From Nitrosovibrio sp. Nv4 (GTDB taxonomy: Bacteria > Pseudomonadota > Gammaproteobacteria > Burkholderiales > Nitrosomonadaceae): a stretch of 64,000 bases of DNA. The position numbers and the translations under genes were made by a program. The notes beneath the pieces are model-generated. The model was given only the letters and a program-made list of their open reading frames with translations. It made no database searches and was not told where the DNA came from. Every line of letters starts with the position of its first letter. Position 1 is the stretch's first letter. This document shows positions 23,737-32,645 of this stretch, in pieces. The stretch is from assembly GCF_900215485.1 (NCBI RefSeq), contig NZ_OCMZ01000002.1, positions 248,001 to 312,000 of the forward strand, read 5' to 3'.

Positions 23737-24501
23737 TCAGGCCGCCTTGAATAAGTTGAAAAAATTGTCGGTCGTGGCTGTACCCACTTCGTCAACGCTG
23801 ATACCACGCAATGCCGCTATCTCTTCAGCAACATGCCGCACAAACGCCGGCTGATTCATTTTGCCGCGATGAGGTACCGGGGCGAGATAAGGTGAATCGG
23901 TTTCTATCAGCATTCTCTCCAGTCTGATTTTTCTGGCCACATCCTTTAGCGCAACAGCGTTCTTGAAAGTAACAATACCGGAAAAAGAGATATAAAAATT
24001 CATCTCCATTGCTTGCTGCGCCACTTCCCAGCTTTCTGTAAAGCAATGCATTACCCCGCCAACGCTGTCCGCGCCCTCCTCCCCCATGATGCGCAACGTG
24101 TCCGCCGCGGCTTCACGGGTATGGATGATAAGCGGTTTGCCACATTGCCGGGCAGCGCGGATATGCTGGCGGAAACGCTCCCGCTGCCACTCCAGATCGC
24201 CTTTGAGGCGAAAGTAATCCAGCCCCGTTTCACCGATGGCGATGACTTTGGGATGATCCGCCAGCGATGCCAGTTGCGCCGCCTGCGGTTCGGTCAAGTT
24301 TTCGTAATCGGGATGAACGCCGACGGAAGCAAACAGGTTGGGATGCGTTTCCGCCAACGCCAATACTCGGGGAAAATCTTCCAGATTAACGCTCACGCAA
24401 AGTGCGTGGGTAACACTATTGTCCCGCATTCTTTCGAGCAACTCATCGAGATTGCCCGAAAGATCGGGAAAATCCAGATGACAATGGGAGTCAACAAACA
24501 T
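23737..24501 (-). CDS. tatD: TatD family metal-dependent nuclease
   Basis: A 254-residue TIM-barrel hydrolase: MFVDSHCHLDF carries the metal-binding HxH, IAIGETGLDYF the conserved glutamate, FRQHIRAA and LIIHTREAA further ligands, and LIETDSPYLAPVPHRGK the final aspartate. TatD proteins are DNA/RNA 3'-5' exonucleases. The gene follows holB, a common neighbourhood. Confidence 0.9.
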   Translation of the reverse strand: MFVDSHCHLDFPDLSGNLDELLERMRDNSVTHALCVSVNLEDFPRVLALAETHPNLFASVGVHPDYENLTEPQAAQLASLADHPKVIAIGETGLDYFRLKGDLEWQRERFRQHIRAARQCGKPLIIHTREAAADTLRIMGEEGADSVGGVMHCFTESWEVAQQAMEMNFYISFSGIVTFKNAVALKDVARKIRLERMLIETDSPYLAPVPHRGKMNQPAFVRHVAEEIAALRGISVDEVGTATTDNFFNLFKAA

Positions 24502-24579
24502 GTCTGGACAGGTAGATGCGGAATGGTAATAGGATAATTGAGCGCATTACAGTACCCTTTCAGTCAATTTATTCTCAAT

Positions 24580-25719
24580 TCATTCGCGTTGAGCGACCGG
24601 TGCCGGAGATAATACCGTGACGTAGGAAAACAGCAATTCTTCCAGGAACAATCGGGGGTTGAGTGGATGGCTTGCCAACTGTTGTGTTTCGGCCAAGGTC
24701 CGCAAATAAGTTGCCATTGCGCGCGGATCAATGCCGGAGGCCAATGATTTGATCGCGGCACTCCTATCCAGATGATAGCGGATTTTGCTGGTCATACGAA
24801 AGCTCATCAGATCATAGCACCATTTTTGCAACCAATTGACCACGGTTGGCAGGTCTGATTTCTGCATTTCTTCAGCCAGAACGATGGGACTGAAATTATC
24901 CGGCATGCTGATCTGTTTGACGAAAGCGCCGTGCCGTTCCAGATAATTTTCATCATTGAATTCCAGGGCCCCCAACGGAGCGTAGCCTGCGGAAGCCAGG
25001 CACATTTCCGGGTCTTTGACCTCCTGCTGTTTAAGCCAGGCAATGGCGGTCGCAGGGTCAGGCGCGGGCATCGGGATTTGGCGGCACCGGCTGCGGATGG
25101 TCGGCAGTAAAAATTGTGCGTAATGCGATACCAGAATGAACAACGTTCGTGGAGGCGGTTCTTCCAGGCTCTTCAGCAACGCATTCGCAGCGGCTGGATT
25201 CATGGTTTCAGCCGGATGGATCAGGATGATTTTACAACCATTCTGGTGACTGGATATATTGATGAAATCGGCAAGTTCGCGTATTTGCGCGACACTGATC
25301 TGTTTGCTCGGTTTTTTCCCGGTTTTTGCACCACCCGATTCTGTTCCGGCATCCGAGGGGGACCTGGTAACGCTCCCTGCCCCGGCATCAGCGCCACTGT
25401 CGTCTCTAATGTCATCTGGCGCATCCGATATTGTTGAAAAGGCTGATAGTGCCTGGGGCTCAATGAGGCGAAAATCGGGATGGCTCCCTTGTTCAAACCA
25501 TCTACAGCTTAGGCAACTCCGGCATGCCTCACCTTCAGCAGACGGAGTTACGCACAGCCGGGATTTAGCCAGCGAAGTCGCGAATGAAAACTTGCCCAGC
25601 CCTTTCCTGCCCCGTAGCAATACTGCGTGAGCCAACGATGTGTTGCTCCCTTGAATATCGCCTCGGGCTTGCTCCACGAATTTTCGCCAGACTTCTCTTT
25701 GCCAGGAGTATATTGTCAT
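24580..25719 (-). CDS. holB: DNA polymerase III delta' subunit
   Basis: The start at ATG 25719 (MTIYSWQREVWRKF) lies five bases after the tmk stop. The 379-residue protein is a AAA+ clamp-loader subunit: Walker-A-like GRKGLGKFSFA, a cysteine cluster CRSCLSCRWF for zinc, LKSLEEPPPRTLFIL, and SRCRQIPMP as the SRC motif. A low-complexity insertion of about 30 residues (GAGSVTRSPSDAGTESGG) lies between the zinc knuckle and the Walker B region. It loads the beta clamp during replication. Confidence 0.9.
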   Translation of the reverse strand: MTIYSWQREVWRKFVEQARGDIQGSNTSLAHAVLLRGRKGLGKFSFATSLAKSRLCVTPSAEGEACRSCLSCRWFEQGSHPDFRLIEPQALSAFSTISDAPDDIRDDSGADAGAGSVTRSPSDAGTESGGAKTGKKPSKQISVAQIRELADFINISSHQNGCKIILIHPAETMNPAAANALLKSLEEPPPRTLFILVSHYAQFLLPTIRSRCRQIPMPAPDPATAIAWLKQQEVKDPEMCLASAGYAPLGALEFNDENYLERHGAFVKQISMPDNFSPIVLAEEMQKSDLPTVVNWLQKWCYDLMSFRMTSKIRYHLDRSAAIKSLASGIDPRAMATYLRTLAETQQLASHPLNPRLFLEELLFSYVTVLSPAPVAQRE

Positions 25720-25723
25720 TATA

Positions 25724-26353
25724 TTATATAGATATAACGATATTCTCAACTGATTTCTTAACTTCATCCAAGGACCGATTGGCGTCTATCACACGTATCC
25801 GCTGGGGGAATTTATGCGCCCTTTCCAGATATGCATCCCGCACTTTCTGGAAAAAATCATCCTGTTCTTTCTCAAAACGATCCGCTGCCTTGATGGCATT
25901 TATTCGTTTTCTTCCTACTTCAACTGTTACATCAAAATAGAGTGTGAGGTCGGGTTGAAATTCTCCCTGCACCCAAAGTTCGAGCTTATCGAGTTTTTGC
26001 GTTGTCAATCCCCTGCCCCCACCCTGATAAGCAAAGCTGGCATCGGTGAAACGGTCTGAAATCACCCAATCGCCACGATCCAGTGCAGGCAGAATGACCT
26101 TATCCAAATGTTCGCGCCTTGCAGCGAACATCAACAGGGCTTCGGTTTCCGCATGCATTGCCTGACTTTGATCAAGCAGGAGTTCGCGCAACATTTCGCC
26201 CAAAGGGGTGCCGCCCGGCTCGCGCGTCACGACAACGGTTTTTCCTCGGTCCCGCAAAATACCCTTGAGCCAGCTTAGATGCGTGCTCTTGCCCGCACCA
26301 TCTATGCCTTCGAGTGTGATGAATTTACCCCTGGTTGTTCCCGGAACTGTCAT
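25724..26353 (-). CDS. tmk: Thymidylate kinase
   Basis: A 209-residue kinase converting dTMP to dTDP. The P-loop [16 protein letters not shown], the DRG-type [13 protein letters not shown], and the substrate region [16 protein letters not shown] are diagnostic. It forms an operon with holB, as in many proteobacteria. The ATG follows no strong ribosome site, but length is normal. Confidence 0.95.
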   Translation of the reverse strand: MTVPGTTRGKFITLEGIDGAGKSTHLSWLKGILRDRGKTVVVTREPGGTPLGEMLRELLLDQSQAMHAETEALLMFAARREHLDKVILPALDRGDWVISDRFTDASFAYQGGGRGLTTQKLDKLELWVQGEFQPDLTLYFDVTVEVGRKRINAIKAADRFEKEQDDFFQKVRDAYLERAHKFPQRIRVIDANRSLDEVKKSVENIVISI

Positions 26354-26640
26354 TCGCGAAACCTGCTGGTTCGGCCGATCATCCTAATCGCCAATGGTGC
26401 ATCGGAAGGGCCCTCCTAAAGATATGGCGAAGTTTAGCCTATACTCGAGAGAGGTAATAGTATTGCAGCCTCGTCTGTATCCCGATTTCACTAAACCGGA
26501 CAGTTTTTACCTTAAGCCAAAAAAACCGACCGACGCCTCGGAAATCGCAAACCCGCATTCAGGTATACTGTTCGAGAAACCAACCCACACATCGTGTTAT
26601 GAAAAGACTGACAAGCATAAATACATTCGGGAGTTCATCC

Positions 26641-27399
26641 ATGACTTGCCCTATCAGCAATATCAGCGGCAATGTCGGAAGCTTGGTAGCGCGGTACACT
26701 GCTTTGATTGTGCTGATATTCGGCCCGTGCCTATCCAGCGCTTTTGCGGAAGAGGCGCAACAGGAGCCGGCAGCAACTGATGTGTCTGAGCAAACTTCGC
26801 GCCCCCTTGGCGAGCCGCTGACAGATTTCGAAAAAATGGAGATACACCATCGGCGCTACAGTACCGCCGCCAACAACATGGCTCAATTGTACAAGCAGCT
26901 GAATCAAAAAATTCAAGAGGTCTCACTGGCCGCCAAAACCGCTGAAATCAAGGACAGCTCTCACAACCGGCGCCAGTTGGAGACCAAATTACGTCAACTG
27001 GAAATGGCGCGCACTTCCTACAATACGCAATATACGCAGTTGTATTCCCAAATGCAGAACGAATCTCGCAATTATGCGACCCTGAGCAATAACCTGAAGG
27101 TGAAACACGACGCTGTCAAAGATTCAAGCAAGCGGGAAGATACATCCGGCGAGACCAAGGGCGCAAAGGTAAAGCCGGCGAAAACCAGAGAAACCAAGGC
27201 GAAAGACTCAAAGGTCAGGAACGCAAAGACCAGGGACGTCCAGACTGATGATCTACCCTTCACGGATTCATCTGCTAAAGACCCGCGGATCATGGACATG
27301 GATACTGAAGAGCTCAGGTCGAAGCGTGACGGAACCATGCCTTCCCCCGCCCCAACCTCAGGATCAAACCCGGGCCCCGCTTTGAACGTCGTACGCTAA
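26641..27399 (+). CDS. Exported coiled-coil protein with lysine-rich repeats
   Basis: I choose ATG 26641 (MTCPISNISGN), preceded by GGGAG; an upstream ATG at 26599 lacks one. The 252-residue product has a signal peptide ending in AFAEE, a coiled-coil region with many glutamines (LYKQLNQKIQEVSL), and a tail of degenerate KxRxTKxKDSK-like repeats. Neither domain is recognised. Confidence 0.6.
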   Translation: MTCPISNISGNVGSLVARYTALIVLIFGPCLSSAFAEEAQQEPAATDVSEQTSRPLGEPLTDFEKMEIHHRRYSTAANNMAQLYKQLNQKIQEVSLAAKTAEIKDSSHNRRQLETKLRQLEMARTSYNTQYTQLYSQMQNESRNYATLSNNLKVKHDAVKDSSKREDTSGETKGAKVKPAKTRETKAKDSKVRNAKTRDVQTDDLPFTDSSAKDPRIMDMDTEELRSKRDGTMPSPAPTSGSNPGPALNVVR

Positions 27400-27464
27400 G
27401 GGAGTCAAAGGGGAGTTAAGGGATTTGCATGAGCAAGAGGGTAAATGTGAACAGCATATCAAAA

Positions 27465-27489
27465 GTAGATCGGGCATAGCCCGACCTAC
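27465..27489. repeat. Palindromic REP-like hairpin
   Basis: GTAGATCGGGC and GCCCGACCTAC pair around ATA with one G-U wobble. This type of GTAGGTCGGG palindrome is a common intergenic repeat in bacterial genomes and may also end transcription. Confidence 0.5.
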
Positions 27490-27639
27490 AGAAATTAGCT
27501 AGACCGACGATTAAAAAGAGGTATGTTGTACGTTGTAATGGGGGGAATGCAGAGGCACATCAGTAATTGTGGCCGCCAAAAATAACGCGGGCGGCTCCGC
27601 GAGAGTGAGGCACGAGGATTCCCGACTCACCGGCACCGA

Positions 27640-28350
27640 TCATCGTGAAGTACCCCATACTTCGGCCAGTCGTGCATCCCTGCCGCAGTTGCTGCGGTAG
27701 TACGAATAGCGGATTGGATTCTTGATGTAATAGTCCTGATGGTATTCCTCCGCCGGATAAAATTCCGTGGCGGGTAAAATTTCAGTTACGATCGGTTGCG
27801 CAAAGCGGCCGGAAGCTTCAAGCCGAGCCTTGGACGCCTCGGCTTGCTGTCGTTGTTCGTCGTTGTGATAAAAGATCGCGCTGCGATATTGCGGGCCGCC
27901 GTCGCAAAATTGACGGTTTGGCGTAAGGGGGTCAATCGTCGGCCAGAACGCGTCCAACAGCTTGGCAAAACTCGTCTTTTCGGGATCGAAGCGTATCTGC
28001 ACTGCTTCAATATGGCCCGTTTTACCGGAAGATACCTGCTTATAAGTGGGATTGACCACCTTGCCGCCGATATACCCGGATGTAGTGGATATTACACCCG
28101 GCACCTTATCGAAATCCGCCTCTGTGCACCAGAAGCAACCGCCGGCAAAGGTGGCGATACCTGTAACGGACGACTCAGCAGCCAGGTTGGCGGATGAGTT
28201 GGCGGGTGGACCGCCTGCTGATTTGCTGCGCGCCGCAGGTTGTTCGCATGCTGCCAACATAACCACCGCCAGGCCCAACAGCACGCTGCCGAAGGTGCGG
28301 CGAATAAGGTGAATGGCGGTTGCGTTGTGAGATGTGGATAACTTGGGCAT
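27640..28350 (-). CDS. msrA: Peptide methionine sulfoxide reductase MsrA, lipoprotein
   Basis: A 236-residue enzyme with GCFWCTEADFDKVPGV, whose first cysteine is catalytic, and a C-terminal NCGRDA for resolving the disulphide. The N-terminus is a lipoprotein signal (VVMLAACEQ), so the enzyme acts on the periplasmic side on oxidised methionines. I prefer ATG 28350; an upstream TTG would overlap the msrB stop. It follows msrB in one operon. Confidence 0.9.
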   Translation of the reverse strand: MPKLSTSHNATAIHLIRRTFGSVLLGLAVVMLAACEQPAARSKSAGGPPANSSANLAAESSVTGIATFAGGCFWCTEADFDKVPGVISTTSGYIGGKVVNPTYKQVSSGKTGHIEAVQIRFDPEKTSFAKLLDAFWPTIDPLTPNRQFCDGGPQYRSAIFYHNDEQRQQAEASKARLEASGRFAQPIVTEILPATEFYPAEEYHQDYYIKNPIRYSYYRSNCGRDARLAEVWGTSR

Positions 28351-28367
28351 GGGTAGTTTGAAGCTGG

Positions 28368-28889
28368 TCAACCCCTGAGTGCCGGCAGCTTTTCACTTTT
28401 TGGTACAAACCGGAGTGCCAGCCCGTTGTTGCACCAGCGTTCTCCTCTTGGCGGAGGCCCGTCCTTAAACACGTGGCCCTGGTGGCCCCCGCAACGTGCG
28501 CAATGGTATTCAGTCCGCGGCATGATCATCTTGAAGTCGCGCCTTGTTTCCATATGTCCTGCAATCGGTTGGGTGAAACTGGGCCATCCCGTTCCGCTTT
28601 CAAATTTGTTCGCGCTACCGAACAACGGCAGATAGCATGCTGCGCAAATAAAGGTTCCATCACGATCTTCCCAATTCAACGGGCTGCTGCCCGGAGGTTC
28701 CGTCTCTTCCTCAAACAGCACCCGATAGGCTGCGGACGAAACCAGATCACGCCATTCTTTGTGCGGCTTGTCCAAAGGTTGAACTGTAATCTCTGTGGCC
28801 GTATTTGCGGTCTTGCTGCCGGAGCAGGCCGAAATCAACGGCAGCACTGTCAACGTGGCAAGACTTTGCAGTATGGCGCGTCGTTTCAT
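28368..28889 (-). CDS. msrB: Peptide methionine sulfoxide reductase MsrB, lipoprotein
   Basis: The start at ATG 28889 (MKRRAILQSLATL) follows AGGAG, giving 173 residues. A lipobox LISAC marks a membrane-anchored lipoprotein. MsrB features are present: zinc ligands CAACY and CARCG, GTGWPSF, and the catalytic cysteine in RWCNNGLALRF. It reduces the R-epimer of methionine sulfoxide, complementing msrA downstream. Confidence 0.92.
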   Translation of the reverse strand: MKRRAILQSLATLTVLPLISACSGSKTANTATEITVQPLDKPHKEWRDLVSSAAYRVLFEEETEPPGSSPLNWEDRDGTFICAACYLPLFGSANKFESGTGWPSFTQPIAGHMETRRDFKMIMPRTEYHCARCGGHQGHVFKDGPPPRGERWCNNGLALRFVPKSEKLPALRG

Positions 28890-28992
28890 GGAAAGCTCCT
28901 CGTGTTTTTGTAAAACTTTGACCATGGCTGCGCGGTATGGTTTCTCGGCTGCGTTTTGTCCCGCTTTGGACTGTAATCGATTTCCCGACAAG

Positions 28993-29520
28993 TTACGGCT
29001 TTGCTGCCGCCGGTGAGCCCGCAAGCGCCTCCCGAAATCTCTTCTCCTGATCTGGCGATAGAGTTGTCCGCAGGACCTTGCCTTTAACATCAGAAAATTC
29101 AGCCAGAACCTCTTCTGGATCCACTTTTCGGGCAAGGATGAAAAGTGCCGATGAGTTGGGGGGAATCGTTTCGCTTAATGATTTGATGAAGTCATCATCG
29201 ATACCATAATCGCCAAGAGAGCCGGAAAGCGCTCCCGCACCGGCGCCAAACATACTTCCTATCAAAAATCCAGCAGTCGGATTCAGGAACAGCAATCCAA
29301 CGAAGGCGCCCAGGAGACCCCCGGAAAGCAATCCGGAAGACGCGTTAAGTGCGGTAAGATTGATGCTCTGCTTGAGGTGAACCTCGCCTGACTCGTCGCG
29401 AACGACAACAACGGCATCCTCAAGATCTATCAGATGTTGTCTTTTTAGGGCTCTGAGCCTCCATAAAACCTCATCGGCTTTCAAGGGATTTTCAAAACCT
29501 ATCACTACCAGATCAGACAT
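28993..29520 (-). CDS. DUF1269 family membrane protein
   Basis: A 175-residue protein with the DUF1269 pattern: MSDLVVIGFENPLKADEVL, an acidic/basic strand (DAVVVVRDESGEVHL), a glycine-rich hydrophobic region (GLLSGGLLGAFVGLLFLN), then GAGAGALSGSLGDYGIDDDF. Members are thought to be small membrane-associated proteins of unknown role. The family call is reliable. Confidence 0.88.
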   Translation of the reverse strand: MSDLVVIGFENPLKADEVLWRLRALKRQHLIDLEDAVVVVRDESGEVHLKQSINLTALNASSGLLSGGLLGAFVGLLFLNPTAGFLIGSMFGAGAGALSGSLGDYGIDDDFIKSLSETIPPNSSALFILARKVDPEEVLAEFSDVKGKVLRTTLSPDQEKRFREALAGSPAAAKP

Positions 29521-30156
29521 GTTTCTCTCCTGTCAAAAGATGAGGCACATCAGCATATCACGGTTATCCTGGCAAGCAGCGGAAGCGCAGGTGTTGTGCT
29601 GTATGGGTCAACTGCGAGATCAATGCGTCTCGGGCCTCGGCTGCTGCTCCTGTCTCTATCTGCCTGTACCAATATCGCTGGGTATAAAAGGCAGACCGGG
29701 CAAACTTCGGGGTAAAGTAGCCCGACTGCAGCGTGCCAGCCTGTACTTGGGCTTATGCGATAATGCCCATTTGATTGTTGGGTCGTTCGATTGGAGGTAC
29801 AGGCTGTTGATCAGGCGCTGGGGTTTGGGCGCATGACAGGGACAGAAAGATCCGGAGCTATTAAATCGTACAGCAAGATATGATCGTTCCGATTGGCCTA
29901 AACAAAATTGGATTTTTGTACTTGACTTTATTCTTGACGGTTATATCATATAAACGCTGTATAAGTGATACCCTCCTTTGTAAGTGGAAACTTGAAACCC
30001 GAAGCCGGTTCGTCCGTTTTCGGGTTTTTTTATGCTTGCAGAAAATTGATCCGGGAGCACGATATCGCCTGGGCTCCAGGCCAGGTTCGTGGCCCGCGCG
30101 CCGAGAACCTGGCACAAAGCCCGAATATATCGGTCATTCCCACGCTTTAAATCTTC
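29521..30156. other. Intergenic region with a candidate small RNA
   Basis: No protein gene is supported. A promoter and terminator pair at 29934-30031 suggests a short RNA gene. Confidence 0.4.
29970..30031 (+). ncRNA. Candidate small RNA, about 62 nt
   Basis: A promoter-like TTGACG (29934-29939) and TGTATA (29958-29963) with an 18-base spacer precede it. A strong intrinsic terminator ends it: AAACCCGAA (29995-30003) pairs with TTCGGGTTT (30019-30027), then T-run. No start codon frame fits between. The leader contains CCCTCC, which could pair with Shine-Dalgarno sequences. Evidence is structural only. Confidence 0.45.
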
Positions 30157-30318
30157 TTATTTGCGATGCCCGAGCACTAGCCCTGCTATTTCCACACAAA
30201 GACCGAGGGCGAAAATAACTGCGCCGATCCAGATATTTTCGGGCGCGAAAAACATCAGTATGCCGCCCAGTACGAGCAGCGAAATGGATAACACTCGTTT
30301 AGTGCGAGTTCTGATCAT
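30157..30318 (-). CDS. Small two-span membrane protein, 53 aa
   Basis: Translates as MIRTRTKRVLSISLLVLGGI followed by LMFFAPENIWIGAVIFALG and a C-terminal part ending GLVLGHRK. Two hydrophobic spans flank a PENIWIG turn. This layout resembles small conserved membrane proteins of unknown function in other proteobacteria. The ATG has a weak upstream site. Confidence 0.6.
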   Translation of the reverse strand: MIRTRTKRVLSISLLVLGGILMFFAPENIWIGAVIFALGLCVEIAGLVLGHRK

Positions 30319-30698
30319 GATGCGTGGAAGCACTTCGCGAACAAGACAATATAAATATAGACCTCAACCTGCAAAATACCAGTCCAGTGGATCGCCCTGC
30401 GATTGTGCCAATCAAATCTGCCGAAAAGTATTTTCAATATTGCGTCATATAACAGGTCGCCAAAAAGCACGGTGGAGGGAGGCGGCAAGGCGAGTTTGAT
30501 CTCTTTCGACTGCTTACCCATGGAAGGACGGCGGGACTCTTCGGGTTGCGGCAAAAGCGCCGCTCAATGTACTGCGCCCCTAGGATTTATTTGTCGTAAA
30601 GTTCGCAGACGAGGTCAGTTGTGCGCTTATGCGGGCTCGATTTTGCGGCTCAGTTGTCAATAAGCGATAATCATCGAAGGATTTATTGATAGGTCTCG
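30319..30698. other. Intergenic stretch, no gene seen
   Basis: I find no supported gene, hairpin terminator or RNA here. Confidence 0.4.
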
Positions 30699-32105
30699 TT
30701 ACTTGACCTTCCTGTCCAGCTCAACGACCGGCGAATCGGCCAGGGACAGAAGCCGTTCAATAACCTTATCAATTTGCCCGGCCAGCGGCGCCGGGGCAAC
30801 GTTATGCGCTAGCGAGACCCGAAGTGCTTCATATAAACCCGACGGCTTCTCGGCCAGTAAACGGCGCAGGTTTGCCGGTAGTCCCTGACGAAAAAGGCCG
30901 TAGGCTACTCCGGGTTCCAATCCGTATTGAAACGACCATTGCGCGTCCACGCGCAAGTGATTGAGGTGTTCAAGCGGAATGTTTGTTTTGCCGTTGAGAA
31001 AACTTAAATCCTCATCAGTCAATTCGTGAATTGGTTCTCCCACGATGAATGGTTTCAGCGCGGTAAGATACTGCTCATATTCTGATGGACCAGGAAATTT
31101 CCTGGACTCGATCTCCACATCAATGGCCTGCTGTAGCGACGCATCGAACACAATATCGGAAACGGCGATTTCCTCCTCTTCCTCTCCCTGCCGGAAAACG
31201 CGCATGACCAGGTCAGCTTGCGCCTTTTTTGCCTGGAATTGCCCCACGCTATAGGTAATTTCATAAAATCCTTCAGCATCCGCGACCGTGTTTCCCAGTA
31301 GTGCCTCTGCCCGCATATCACGGTCGAAAGCGCGCACGACGACATCCGGAAGCGGGGTACCATCGGCGTAACGGATTATGCCTCGGACGATACATAATCC
31401 TTCTGCTGTCATGTCCAGGAATTCCTGAATTGCGGCTGAGGATTTTTTGGTTTCAGCCACAACGTTACCTTCCGCATCAAACACGCGAACGAGTAAATCG
31501 GGGCCTTTTCGTCCGTTTGACCGCCAGGCGTAGTCGATTCGATAAGATCCGTCAGCTTGAAGAGTAGCTGTACTCCCGCAGAGTACGAGACCATTCCCGG
31601 AGAGCGAATCAAAGGCGCGGACGGTAAAACCGCGAGCGCTGAGAGGGGTGCCGTCGTCCTGGCTGACCTGCCCGCTGACCGTGTAAATGCGCGTCTGAGG
31701 AGTATCGGGCGTGATAGTCACGGCTGCGATGGTGTCGAGCTGGTTTCTTATTGCTTCAGCCTGTCCCGGTGTCAAGTGCTCGAGGGTAAAACCGCGTTCC
31801 CAAAAGATTCGGGCGAAGTCGTCCTGTCGGCCGGGAATGGGTATTACCAGCCCGAACAAGGCGCGAAGCTCGCCACCGATAATGATGACGCGGACCGAAT
31901 TGTCCGAGATGACACATTTGGAATAATTCGGACCTGCCAGCGCTGTTTTCAGTTTTTCTATGTCGCTTGTATCCAGCCTTTCCAGCAATATGCCGTCGGC
32001 CAGTATGTGCTGACGCAGGTTTTTTATACCCTTAATGATGTTCAGCAGTTTTGTGAGAATGGCGAATTTTTTGTCCGGATGACTAAATTGAATCGTGGCT
32101 CGCAT
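30699..32105 (-). CDS. TcA-like toxin N-terminal fragment
   Basis: A 468-residue protein. Residues 1-130 include LLNIIKGIKNLRQHILADGI; two transthyretin-like beta-sandwich repeats follow (YTVSGQVSQDDGTPLSARGFTVRAF and IVRGIIRYADGTPLPDVVVRAF). The C-terminus, WSFQYGLEPGVAYGLFRQGLP and SLYEALRVSLAHNV-like sequence, resembles the N-terminal region of very large neuraminidase-like or TcA toxin proteins. Those usually exceed 2000 residues, so this is probably a truncated or stand-alone derivative. Function unknown. Confidence 0.5.
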   Translation of the reverse strand: MRATIQFSHPDKKFAILTKLLNIIKGIKNLRQHILADGILLERLDTSDIEKLKTALAGPNYSKCVISDNSVRVIIIGGELRALFGLVIPIPGRQDDFARIFWERGFTLEHLTPGQAEAIRNQLDTIAAVTITPDTPQTRIYTVSGQVSQDDGTPLSARGFTVRAFDSLSGNGLVLCGSTATLQADGSYRIDYAWRSNGRKGPDLLVRVFDAEGNVVAETKKSSAAIQEFLDMTAEGLCIVRGIIRYADGTPLPDVVVRAFDRDMRAEALLGNTVADAEGFYEITYSVGQFQAKKAQADLVMRVFRQGEEEEEIAVSDIVFDASLQQAIDVEIESRKFPGPSEYEQYLTALKPFIVGEPIHELTDEDLSFLNGKTNIPLEHLNHLRVDAQWSFQYGLEPGVAYGLFRQGLPANLRRLLAEKPSGLYEALRVSLAHNVAPAPLAGQIDKVIERLLSLADSPVVELDRKVK

Positions 32106-32645
32106 CTTGCATTTTCCTTTCTTATTGTCCGGATAAATCGCGAATTCTTCAGACGGATAGTCGCCTTATTCGGAAACGGGCAGCGGGTCTCGTGCTGTAA
32201 CCGATCTTTTCATCTTCTTCTGCCTGGGCAAATTGAAAGCAATCGAGCATCAAGCAACTATGGAATAACTTGCCGTGTAATGATCAAGCTGGGGGAAAAT
32301 CAAGTTCTGCAATCGTACCTTATCTACAGCGGTTCATGTGGTCTACACGAGAGTCCACGGCTTGCATCACAGTCCTTACTTAAGTCGAATGGTTGGACTT
32401 TGTGACTCCTGTTTCTTGATGGGGCCCTGATCTGCTCTTGTGAAGCGTATCACCTTATGCTTGGAATCTCTTTGACCCGAGCCTTGCATTCCCGCTCCAC
32501 GTTCGTGTTATTTATTAAACATAGCTGATGAGTATGAGAAATCAAGAATAAATTATCGCCTCGGGTGTTTTATACATTTCCATCCTGTGCTTTTTTTCCA
32601 GTCGTTCTCCTGCGTTAGAATAGCAATCCTTTGTTACACCGCCTG
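32106..32645. other. Intergenic stretch upstream of hrpA
   Basis: No supported gene. It separates divergent genes and should hold their promoters. Confidence 0.4.

Noticed and set aside
29519-29836. Plus-strand frame of 105 codons
   Set aside because: No ribosome site and unusual composition (cysteine-rich, low-complexity start).
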